Origin: Acidobacteriota bacterium
GTDB lineage: Bacteria > Acidobacteriota > Terriglobia > Terriglobales > Acidobacteriaceae
DNA: 7,071 nucleotides
Direction: 5' to 3'
Assembly (NCBI GenBank): GCA_021810175.1
Contig: JAJZJJ010000146.1
Span: forward strand, 1 to 7,071
The position numbers and the translations under genes were made by a program. Positions 1 to 7,071 of this stretch are shown in pieces. The notes under the pieces were generated by a model. The model was given only the letters and a program-made list of their open reading frames with translations. It was not told the DNA's origin and did no database searches. How positions within the stretch are numbered: position 1 is the stretch's first letter; each line of letters starts with the position of its first letter.

Positions 1-1
1 C

Positions 2-1504
<1,503 letters not shown>

Positions 1505-1582
1505 TCAACTCCTCGCCGGAACCGCCCGCGGGTGCAAAAATGATTGAAAAGCGAGGGACTTAGGAGACGCCGCTATAACGCT

Positions 1583-1591
1583 ATTCTACCA
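1583..1591 (-). promoter_or_regulatory. Candidate extended -10 promoter for gyrB
   Basis: On the minus strand this reads TGGTAGAAT, an extended -10 element (TGn) followed by TAGAAT, five of six matches to TATAAT. No convincing -35 box lies 16-18 bases upstream, where the sequence is GC-rich (GCCAGG), so recognition would rest on the extended -10. Transcription would start near 1576 and leave a gyrB leader of about 200 bases. It sits between the end of the upstream phosphatase gene and gyrB, where a separate gyrB promoter is expected. Assigned by eye only. Confidence 0.35.
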
Positions 1592-1602
1592 TGCGGGGCG
1601 CC

Positions 1603-1622
1603 GCTCCTGGCTTTCCGGGAGC
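1603..1622 (-). terminator. Hairpin after the phosphatase stop, possible terminator
   Basis: The 20 bases form an 8-pair stem (one G-T pair) with a 4-base loop: GCTCCTGG on one side, CCGGGAGC on the other. It starts 16 bases past the stop codon of the phosphatase gene and just before the candidate gyrB promoter, a natural place to end the operon. There is no T-run after it on the minus strand (GGCGCC follows), so it is not a classical intrinsic terminator. It may instead act as a 3'-end stabiliser or as part of a Rho-type end. Confidence 0.4.
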
Positions 1623-1638
1623 CCCTCGCGCGCATCCT

Positions 1639-2835
1639 TCAGATGCTCTTGATGATGAAGACGGTTTTGTCGTCAATCTCGTCTGCGTGTCCAGCTTCCC
1701 GCAGCAGATGATCCTGCTCGATGGCGTACGCCAGAACAGCCCCGCATATCTCGGATGCGCTTCCCGTGGCCGCTTTCGCGATGATCTTCTCGATGCGGCG
1801 CTTCTCCGTCTCGTCGCTGCCATCGAAGACGCCATCGGTGTAGAGGAAAAGAATGTCTCCCCGGCCCATCAGCGTGAGTTCCGCCAGATCCGAGGAGCTG
1901 ATCTGGTTTTTGCGGGACTTCACCGAGATGTATTTGTTTCTGTCCGGGTGGTCCTCGGGAATTTCCAGCCCAAGGGCCATGAACTGCGCCATGCTGCCCT
2001 CCCCGATCTCCATGAACCTGCCGTACTGGGCAGAGAAAACCAGCGGCGGGGGGTGCCCGAAATTCACAAAGCGGAAGAGGCCGTCGGGACGGATCTCGCC
2101 ATAAAGCAGGGTCGCGATTTCGCGCGAGCTGGCGTCCAGATCGCCTCCCAGGGCATTTCGTGCCGTGGACGACTGGGCCAGCCTCAGGTTGAGCCGTTCG
2201 AACAGCACGGGCGTGGTGGTTCCGGTCCGGTCCAGCTCCGCCATCATGAATGCATGCAGCGTGTCGTGCACCGTCGATGCGATCTTGGCTGCGATGATTC
2301 CGTGCCCCTGGGCATCGACGATCAGGACGCCGGCGGTCGCCTGCAGGTCCTGGAGGTTCTCCGCCACCCGAAGCTGCTCGGAGCTTTTGGCTTTTCTGTA
2401 AGCCAGCCCGTCGGCTTCCGTATATCCTGGGCGGGAAGCGAGCCACGCGACATGCACATCCACTTCGTTCCGTGGCGGCGTTCCAGGCGGCAGCGGCGCC
2501 AGATATATCTGGGAGAGCTGCTGCGCGTGCTCGATACGAGCCTCAACGTTATAACGCTGCTCGAAATTGATGTACTCGAAGACGTCTCCCCCAACGGTAG
2601 CGGCGGGAACCGTGCTGCCGTGCATTTCGATGCCGGGCAGACGGGGAATCGCACCCTCTACGGGTAGCAGCTTGTTGCGGAGGTACTCGTCGATCGTCAG
2701 GGTTGCCAATGGGAAACTCGTCAATCGGAAGATAACATGATCCGCGCCGCCGCAAAAAATCCTCGTGGCGACCCCCTGGTTCAGGACGTTGTAGTCGATC
2801 TCACGGTCGCGCTGGGCCTCTATCTCATTGCGCAT
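1639..2835 (-). CDS. SpoIIE/RsbU-type PP2C family serine/threonine phosphatase
   Basis: This 398-residue protein has a C-terminal PP2C phosphatase domain of the SpoIIE/RsbU kind. Such enzymes remove phosphate from STAS anti-sigma-factor antagonists. Visible motifs are VGGDVFEY (81-88, metal ligand Asp84), VDAQGHG (173-179, Asp174), NFGHPPP (258-264), LYTDGVFDG (331-339, Asp334) and IDDKTV (387-392), so all expected metal-binding aspartates are present. The first two metal aspartates are 90 residues apart, against about 18 in SpoIIE; roughly 70 extra residues with a helical, Gln/Glu-rich look lie between them. There is no transmembrane segment and no recognisable GAF, PAS, HAMP or receiver domain in the first 70 residues. 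ATG at 2835 is the first usable start; its ribosome site is weak. It is last in the operon, 21 bases after the transporter's stop and in the same frame. No kinase, STAS or sigma partner lies in the window. Confidence 0.9.
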   Translation of the reverse strand: MRNEIEAQRDREIDYNVLNQGVATRIFCGGADHVIFRLTSFPLATLTIDEYLRNKLLPVEGAIPRLPGIEMHGSTVPAATVGGDVFEYINFEQRYNVEARIEHAQQLSQIYLAPLPPGTPPRNEVDVHVAWLASRPGYTEADGLAYRKAKSSEQLRVAENLQDLQATAGVLIVDAQGHGIIAAKIASTVHDTLHAFMMAELDRTGTTTPVLFERLNLRLAQSSTARNALGGDLDASSREIATLLYGEIRPDGLFRFVNFGHPPPLVFSAQYGRFMEIGEGSMAQFMALGLEIPEDHPDRNKYISVKSRKNQISSSDLAELTLMGRGDILFLYTDGVFDGSDETEKRRIEKIIAKAATGSASEICGAVLAYAIEQDHLLREAGHADEIDDKTVFIIKSI

Positions 2836-2856
2836 CAGCGCATTCTCGCTGCTGCG

Positions 2857-4257
2857 TCAGCGCCGGCCGATATCCTCCGACATCTGCTCCAGTTGGATAC
2901 TTTCAAGGCTGCGTCCCGCCGTTTCCGGTAGCCCGCGGATGGTGAGCACGAAGGCAATGACTCCGAATCCGGCAAAGATTTCAAAAACCATACCCGCCCC
3001 GACGGCCAACAGGACAGGGAAGAGCAGAGACACGACGAAGTTGGTCGCCCAGTTCAGGAAAACAGCCGCGCCCATGGCGGTTCCACGAACGTGCAGGGGC
3101 AGGAGCTCCGGCAACATCACCCAGACCAGAGGGCCCCAGCTGATCGAAAATGCAAATTTAAAGACTGCCAGACACGCAACCGCTGCCGCTTTTCCGCCGG
3201 CGGAGTGCAGGCCGCTGCTGAAGAACACCACGCCAATGACCGCCATGCTGCCCGCCATCGCTGCCACTCCGCCCAGCATCAGGGGCCGGCGTCCCACGCG
3301 ATCAACGATGCTCGCCGCAATCAGCGTGGCGACAATCGAGAGCGAGGCCAGGCCGACACTATTCAGAATCGCCACGGACCTGGCATATCCCGCGGCGCTC
3401 AGAATTGTGGGTGCGTAGTAGACGATTGTGTTGATGCCCACGAGTTGCTGGAATACCGCCAGCATGGCCGCCAGCAGCAGGCCGCGACGCACTCCTCGGT
3501 TCCGCCACAGCTGAACAATGGTCAGCCGCGCACCGGCCAGCCGAGCGCTGCGCATTTCGGCAACTTCCCGCTCAACTGCATCCGGGCCATGAATTCGGGA
3601 GAGGACAGCCCGCGCCTCCTCAATGCGGTCATGGACCACCAGCCAGCGCGGCGACTCGTCCTGGAACCACAAACCGGCCAGCATCAGCGCCGCGGGGACC
3701 GCCGCCAGCCCCAGCATCGCCCTCCAGTCGGCGCGGGCAGACAGCAGATAAGTAACCATGTAGGAGACGAATATCCCAATGGCAATCATCAGCTGGTTGA
3801 GCGAGGTCAGAGCGCCGCGGAATGCCGTCGGCGACATCTCCGCCAGGTAAAGCGGCACCAGTACCGACGAAACGCCAACCGCCAGCCCCAGCAGCAGGCG
3901 GAAACCAATCAGCACCGTCACCGAGGGCGCCAGTGCCGCGCCCAGCGCGCCGCCGGCGTAGACCTCGGCGGCCAGCAACAACAGCCGCCGGCGTCCGAAA
4001 CGGTCGCTCAGGTAGCCAGCCGTGACGGCTCCGGCCAGCGCCCCAAAGACCAGCGAACTGACGACCAGACCCTGCTGCAGGGGCCGCAGCGCGAAATCCT
4101 TCCGGATAAACAGGATTGCGCCCGCGATGATCCCCGTGTCGTAGCCGAACAGCAATCCGCCGAGGGAGCCGATCAGGTACGTCCACAATCGACGCGGAAG
4201 CCCTCCGCCGAGGCGTGCCGGACCCGGTGCACCTCCCAACGATGGTTCAGCGTTCAT
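2857..4257 (-). CDS. MFS sugar-porter family sugar/H+ symporter
   Basis: This 466-residue inner-membrane carrier has the 12-helix pattern and all signatures of the sugar-porter family (XylE, AraE, GalP, GLUT). They are GYDTGIIAG (38-46), DRFGRR (85-90), PLYLAEMSPTAFRG (135-148), ESPRW (201-205), QQLVGIN (270-276), DRVGRR (319-324), a WGPLVWV...PELLPLHVRG block (374-392) and the terminal PETAGRSLE (444-452). Asp40 and Arg120 correspond to the E. coli XylE Asp27/Arg133 pair used in proton coupling. Gln155, Gln270, Gln271, Asn276 and Trp374 correspond to its sugar contacts. This supports proton-driven uptake of a monosaccharide (xylose, glucose, galactose or arabinose type), but the exact sugar cannot be read from sequence. 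The start ATG overlaps the stop of the upstream gene as ATGA, suggesting translational coupling; no good ribosome site of its own is seen. Length is normal for the family. Confidence 0.95.
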   Translation of the reverse strand: MNAEPSLGGAPGPARLGGGLPRRLWTYLIGSLGGLLFGYDTGIIAGAILFIRKDFALRPLQQGLVVSSLVFGALAGAVTAGYLSDRFGRRRLLLLAAEVYAGGALGAALAPSVTVLIGFRLLLGLAVGVSSVLVPLYLAEMSPTAFRGALTSLNQLMIAIGIFVSYMVTYLLSARADWRAMLGLAAVPAALMLAGLWFQDESPRWLVVHDRIEEARAVLSRIHGPDAVEREVAEMRSARLAGARLTIVQLWRNRGVRRGLLLAAMLAVFQQLVGINTIVYYAPTILSAAGYARSVAILNSVGLASLSIVATLIAASIVDRVGRRPLMLGGVAAMAGSMAVIGVVFFSSGLHSAGGKAAAVACLAVFKFAFSISWGPLVWVMLPELLPLHVRGTAMGAAVFLNWATNFVVSLLFPVLLAVGAGMVFEIFAGFGVIAFVLTIRGLPETAGRSLESIQLEQMSEDIGRR

Positions 4258-5255
4258 CCGCGCAGCTTGCTCATTCTCAGCTCGTGCGCGCCATCGGCGC
4301 GGGCATATTCGTAGTACAGCCAGAGCTCATCGCCTACCGGCACAACGTCCTGGTAGCGTAAGGAGCCGGTGCTGTGAGGCGATACCACCCAGGGTCCGCC
4401 GGGGGTCAGTCGATGCCAGTGCCTGAGATCGTGGGAAATAGCCAGCCCGCAGCGCTCCTCATAGTTCTCCTCGGCTCCCGCGGAGCCGTCGTAGAAGCCA
4501 ATCCACGCGCCTCCTGGAAGAGGAGCCATACTGTTCAGCCGCGCCTGATAGCGGTCCCAGCCTGAGCCGACCTCCAGCACCGTTCCCTGCCATTCGAAGT
4601 TGCGGCCATCCAGTCCGGTCGCCAGGCCAGTCGGATGAGTGGTGGCGCCGGTGTTGTAGATATCCGCGGTGGCGTGCGCCTGCGCGCGTTGCTTCTGATC
4701 CAGCGTTTCCGCGGATGCGAAGCTGGCAAACAGGTACACGGCCGGTCCCATGCGCAGGACATACGGATCCTTGATTCCCTCCGTCCCGGTTGAAGCCGCC
4801 GTCAGCACGGGTTTCGCCGTGCGCACATCGAAGGCATCCGGAGTATCGGCTTCGACACAATCGATCCTCCACCGATTGTCGGCGGGGTCTACGTAGCTCA
4901 TGTACAGCAGATAGCCGCCCTTCTCGCCGGGCAACAGACAGAACCGCTCCATCGACGAGGTGCCAAGCTGCGACTTCTCCACGGCCCAGAGGTCGCGGAA
5001 ATGAATGCCGTCCTCGCTGGCCGCCACAGCGCAGCGCCATCCCCGCTCGGTGGCCGGATTGCCACGGGGGTGCCGCTGGCGATACGTCATCAGGAAACGG
5101 CGCTGCTGCGGCTCATAGAGAACACCGGGGCAGCCAATCCAGTTCCCGGGGCCGGAGTTGTCCGGCTGCAAAATGACCGTCGACTGTTCGGGATCGAATC
5201 TGGAGAAAGCGCCAGGGATGCGATGCGCTGACGGAGAGAATGCGGACTGAGTCAT
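4254..5255 (-). CDS. Five-bladed beta-propeller glycosidase-like protein (GH43/GH32/GH117/GH130 fold)
   Basis: This 333-residue protein has the repeated strand pattern of five-bladed propeller glycosidases: GCPGVLYEPQQRRFLMTYR (41-59), RCAVAASEDGIHF (74-86), GIKDPYVLRMGPAVYLFAS (160-178), TGLATGLDGRNFEW (209-222), GLAISHDLRHWHRL (270-283) and YQDVVPVGDELWLYYEYAR (301-319). The KDPYV block resembles the central aspartate segment of GH43-type enzymes, and the 'DL..W' and 'DG..F' turns are typical of the superfamily. I cannot place it in a named GH family or identify the full catalytic set, so activity is unproven. There is no signal peptide or membrane segment, so it should be cytoplasmic, where it could act on a sugar imported by the next gene. 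An upstream in-frame ATG at 5276 would add 7 residues (MLRKVEF), but only the 5255 start has a good ribosome site. It is first in the operon and overlaps the transporter by 4 bases. Confidence 0.8.
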   Translation of the reverse strand: MTQSAFSPSAHRIPGAFSRFDPEQSTVILQPDNSGPGNWIGCPGVLYEPQQRRFLMTYRQRHPRGNPATERGWRCAVAASEDGIHFRDLWAVEKSQLGTSSMERFCLLPGEKGGYLLYMSYVDPADNRWRIDCVEADTPDAFDVRTAKPVLTAASTGTEGIKDPYVLRMGPAVYLFASFASAETLDQKQRAQAHATADIYNTGATTHPTGLATGLDGRNFEWQGTVLEVGSGWDRYQARLNSMAPLPGGAWIGFYDGSAGAEENYEERCGLAISHDLRHWHRLTPGGPWVVSPHSTGSLRYQDVVPVGDELWLYYEYARADGAHELRMSKLRG

Positions 5256-5260
5256 GAATT

Positions 5261-5267
5261 CCACCTT
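5261..5267 (-). promoter_or_regulatory. Ribosome binding site that decides the glycosidase-like start
   Basis: The minus strand reads AAGGTGG, one mismatch from AAGGAGG, 5 bases before the ATG at 5255. The alternative ATG at 5276 is preceded by CGCAGTGCAAA with no such site. The choice shortens the protein by 7 residues. Confidence 0.7.
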
Positions 5268-5381
5268 GCGTAACATTTTGCACTGCGAGTCGGGATTTGT
5301 GACAGATGCCAGCGGCTCAGGCGATCCACTATGATGTTGGCCACCCTAACGCAGCAGGCAGGACTTACCGCAAACGCAATC

Positions 5382-5389
5382 GGAAAGGA
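5382..5389 (+). promoter_or_regulatory. Ribosome binding site of the GH3 gene
   Basis: GGAAAGGA lies 11 bases before the ATG at 5401, a slightly long but usable spacing. It supports that start, which also gives a clean signal peptide. Confidence 0.55.
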
Positions 5390-5400
5390 CATCCGGCCAC

Positions 5401-7071
5401 ATGGGAAAGCACAGGCTTGGCTCCCTCGTACTGACGATTCTTCTCGCAGCCGGGGCGATGGCTCAGGCGCAAACTCCGGGAATGCATCCCAAAAAGTTTC
5501 CATGGTCCAATGCGAGTCTCTCTCCGGGCGTTCGCGCCAATATGGTTCTGAAGCAGATGACGCTCGACGAGAAGATGCAGATGGTGCATGGGCTCGGCTG
5601 GCAGCTCATGTACAGCCATCCGGATTTCGGTCCGATCACGCGGTCGATTAAGTTTGCAGATTTCATTCCCGGCATCCCGCGGCTGGGCCTTCCCGATCTG
5701 CAGATGACCGACTCGGTCGTGGGCATTTCCAACGTTGGCGTCACGGGTCGCTACGCCACGCCTCTGCCGTCGGCTGAAGCCCAGGCGGCCGCCTGGGATC
5801 CATCGCTTTCGTCCGAAGTCGGAACGATGCTCGGACACGAGCTCCGGGCTTTGGGGTTCAACATGACCCTGGGCTGCGGAATCAATCTGATCCGCGAGCC
5901 GCGAGACGGCCGCACCTTTGAGTTCATGGGCGAAGATCCGCTGCTGGCCGGTACCCTGGCGGGCGAGGAGCTGAAGGCCATCAAGGCCGTCCATGTCATG
6001 ACGGATTTAAAGCATTACGCCGTCAACGACCAGGATGCCGGCCGCTACACCCTGAACTCGGTGATCGGCAAACGCGCCATGCGCGAAAGCGACCTGCTGG
6101 CCTTTCAGATTGCCCTGAAAATCTCCGACGCGAACGCTGTGATGTGCTCCTACAACCGGGTTAATGGCGTCTACGCCTGCCAGAACCACTATCTGCTCAC
6201 CGACGTACTGAAAAGAGATTTTGGTTTTAAGGGGTTCGTGCTTTCGGACTGGGGTGCGACCCAGAGCACAGTGAAGGCCGCGCTGGCGGGCCTCGACATG
6301 GAGATGCCGGGAGGCGAATCCTTTGGCGCGCCGCTGAAAAAGGCAGTGGAAGATGGCCAGGTGCCGATGTCCCGGCTGAACGACATGGTGCACCGCATTC
6401 TGCGCAGCGAGTTCGATGCGGGAATCGTCGATCATCCGCCGCATCCGCATTCGCCGAATGTGATGCGCGGCTTTGCTGTCGCTCAAAAAGTGGAAGAACG
6501 AGGGGCGGTGCTGCTGAAGAATGAGCATAGTCAGCTGCCTCTCAGCGCCGCCTCGATTGGCTCGATTGCCGTGATCGGCGGTCACGCGAACGCGGGCGTG
6601 ATGTCGGGCGGAGGATCCTCGCAGGTATCGCCGCCGGGTGGCAATGCCGTTCCGCCGCCTCCGGCGCTGGCAAAGAATCCGCTGGCGGCTTTTCTGGCGC
6701 CGATTTACCAGCCATCCGCACCACTCAAGGGGATTCGTGCGATGGCTCCGCACGCGGAGGTCAAGTACAACTCGGGCACGGACCCGGCATCAGCGGCCGC
6801 CCTCGCCAGGTCTTCGCAGGTCGCGATTGTCTTTGCCGTGCAGCATGAATCGGAAGGCATGGACCTGCCGAATCTCTCGCTGCCCGGCAACCAGAATGCG
6901 CTGATTGAGTCCAACCCGCATACCATCGTCGTGCTGGAAACCGGTGGCGCCGTGCTCATGCCGTGGATCCATCAGGTGAGTGCCGTGCTGGAAGCCTGGT
7001 ATCCGGGAATTCGCGCGTCGCAGGCCATCGCCGATCTGCTCTTCGGCAAAGTCGATCCCTCCGGCCGGCTG
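5401..7071 (+). CDS. Secreted GH3 family beta-glycosidase (beta-glucosidase-like), cut by the right edge
   Basis: The 557 visible residues hold a GH3 enzyme, a retaining beta-glycosidase cleaving terminal beta-linked sugars (glucose, or xylose in some members). Residues 1-23 form a signal peptide: KHR, then a hydrophobic stretch LVLTILLAAGAMA, with cleavage likely after Ala21 or Ala23. The TIM-barrel domain has LIREPRDGRTFEFMGEDP (163-180), the substrate-binding KHYAVND (204-210) and LSDWGA with the nucleophile Asp283. The second, alpha/beta sandwich domain has GAVLLKNE, a glycine-rich GGGSSQVSPPGG, and an HESEGMD segment (482-488), the usual neighbourhood of the acid/base glutamate. Many family members have EG.DR here, whereas this one has leucine after Asp488. 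The visible part ends at LLFGKVDPSGRL, the usual link to a C-terminal FnIII-like domain, so perhaps 150-250 residues are missing. It faces away from the transporter operon and probably supplies sugars to it. The substrate cannot be fixed from sequence. Confidence 0.95.
   Translation, partial: MGKHRLGSLVLTILLAAGAMAQAQTPGMHPKKFPWSNASLSPGVRANMVLKQMTLDEKMQMVHGLGWQLMYSHPDFGPITRSIKFADFIPGIPRLGLPDLQMTDSVVGISNVGVTGRYATPLPSAEAQAAAWDPSLSSEVGTMLGHELRALGFNMTLGCGINLIREPRDGRTFEFMGEDPLLAGTLAGEELKAIKAVHVMTDLKHYAVNDQDAGRYTLNSVIGKRAMRESDLLAFQIALKISDANAVMCSYNRVNGVYACQNHYLLTDVLKRDFGFKGFVLSDWGATQSTVKAALAGLDMEMPGGESFGAPLKKAVEDGQVPMSRLNDMVHRILRSEFDAGIVDHPPHPHSPNVMRGFAVAQKVEERGAVLLKNEHSQLPLSAASIGSIAVIGGHANAGVMSGGGSSQVSPPGGNAVPPPPALAKNPLAAFLAPIYQPSAPLKGIRAMAPHAEVKYNSGTDPASAAALARSSQVAIVFAVQHESEGMDLPNLSLPGNQNALIESNPHTIVVLETGGAVLMPWIHQVSAVLEAWYPGIRASQAIADLLFGKVDPSGRL

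Larger units (their letters stand above)
5256..5400. promoter_or_regulatory. Divergent control region between the operon and the GH3 gene
   Basis: These 145 bases separate two divergently read genes of related function and must hold promoters for both. Towards GH3, TATGAT at 5330-5335 is a candidate -10 with no clear -35 at the proper distance (TTGTGA at 5297-5302 is 27 bases away). Towards the operon, candidates such as CAAAAT near 5274-5279 on the minus strand are weak. I found no convincing palindromic LacI- or AraC-type operator, nor a nearby regulator gene. Confidence 0.5.

Noticed and set aside
1591..2667. A 358-codon reading frame on the plus strand
   Set aside because: It lies wholly opposite the phosphatase gene, whose motifs are intact. 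Its translation is low-complexity and unlike any family, as expected of a GC-rich shadow frame.
3091..4314. A 407-codon reading frame on the plus strand
   Set aside because: It is antisense to the MFS symporter and very rich in Gln, Arg and His, typical of the reverse complement of membrane-protein codons. There is no ribosome site or recognisable domain.
5256..5276. An earlier ATG for the glycosidase-like gene (7 extra residues)
   Set aside because: No ribosome site precedes it, while the ATG at 5255 has AAGGTGG at 5-base spacing.
5297..5335. TTGTGA and TATGAT as a sigma70 promoter pair for GH3
   Set aside because: The 27-base spacing is far outside the usual 16-19, so only the -10-like box is kept as a weak candidate.
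6007..6753. A 248-codon minus-strand frame
   Set aside because: It is opposite the GH3 gene, which carries the catalytic SDW motif here. The translation is Arg/His-rich and without domains.

Overview
This window looks like chromosomal DNA of a GC-rich bacterium (about 60 % G+C by eye). It is most likely an Acidobacteriota of the Terriglobia type (Granulicella/Terriglobus/Edaphobacter relatives). The basis is the character of the GyrB and GH3 proteins and a short intergenic 'TGTCATCCTGAACGAGGCGA'-type repeat of a kind I associate with such genomes. This assignment is from recall, not from a search.

Layout. (1) Positions 2-1378, minus: the first 459 codons of gyrB, cut by the left edge inside the TOPRIM motif. 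(2) Positions 1379-1638: an intergenic stretch with a candidate gyrB promoter, a dispersed-repeat-like segment and a strong hairpin just after the next gene's stop. (3) Positions 1639-5255, minus: a compact three-gene operon read in the order five-bladed beta-propeller glycosidase-like protein, then sugar/H+ symporter of the MFS sugar-porter family, then SpoIIE/RsbU-type PP2C phosphatase. The first two genes overlap by 4 bases (ATGA). The last two are 21 bases apart and in the same reading frame. (4) Positions 5256-5400: a 145-base divergent control region. (5) Positions 5401-7071, plus: a secreted GH3 beta-glycosidase, cut by the right edge after 557 codons.

How it may work together. The GH3 enzyme has a signal peptide and should act outside the cytoplasm on beta-linked oligosaccharides. 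The MFS carrier, which keeps the proton-coupling and sugar-contacting residues of XylE/GLUT-type transporters, could import the released sugar. The propeller protein lacks a signal peptide and could process a sugar or glycoside inside the cell. The unexpected member is the PP2C phosphatase. This class normally dephosphorylates anti-sigma-factor antagonists in partner-switching pathways, and its place in the operon suggests a regulatory output tied to sugar uptake. That link is inference.

No tRNA, rRNA, CRISPR array, insertion sequence or prophage gene is visible. The long reading frames opposite the real genes are shadows caused by GC-rich codon use.
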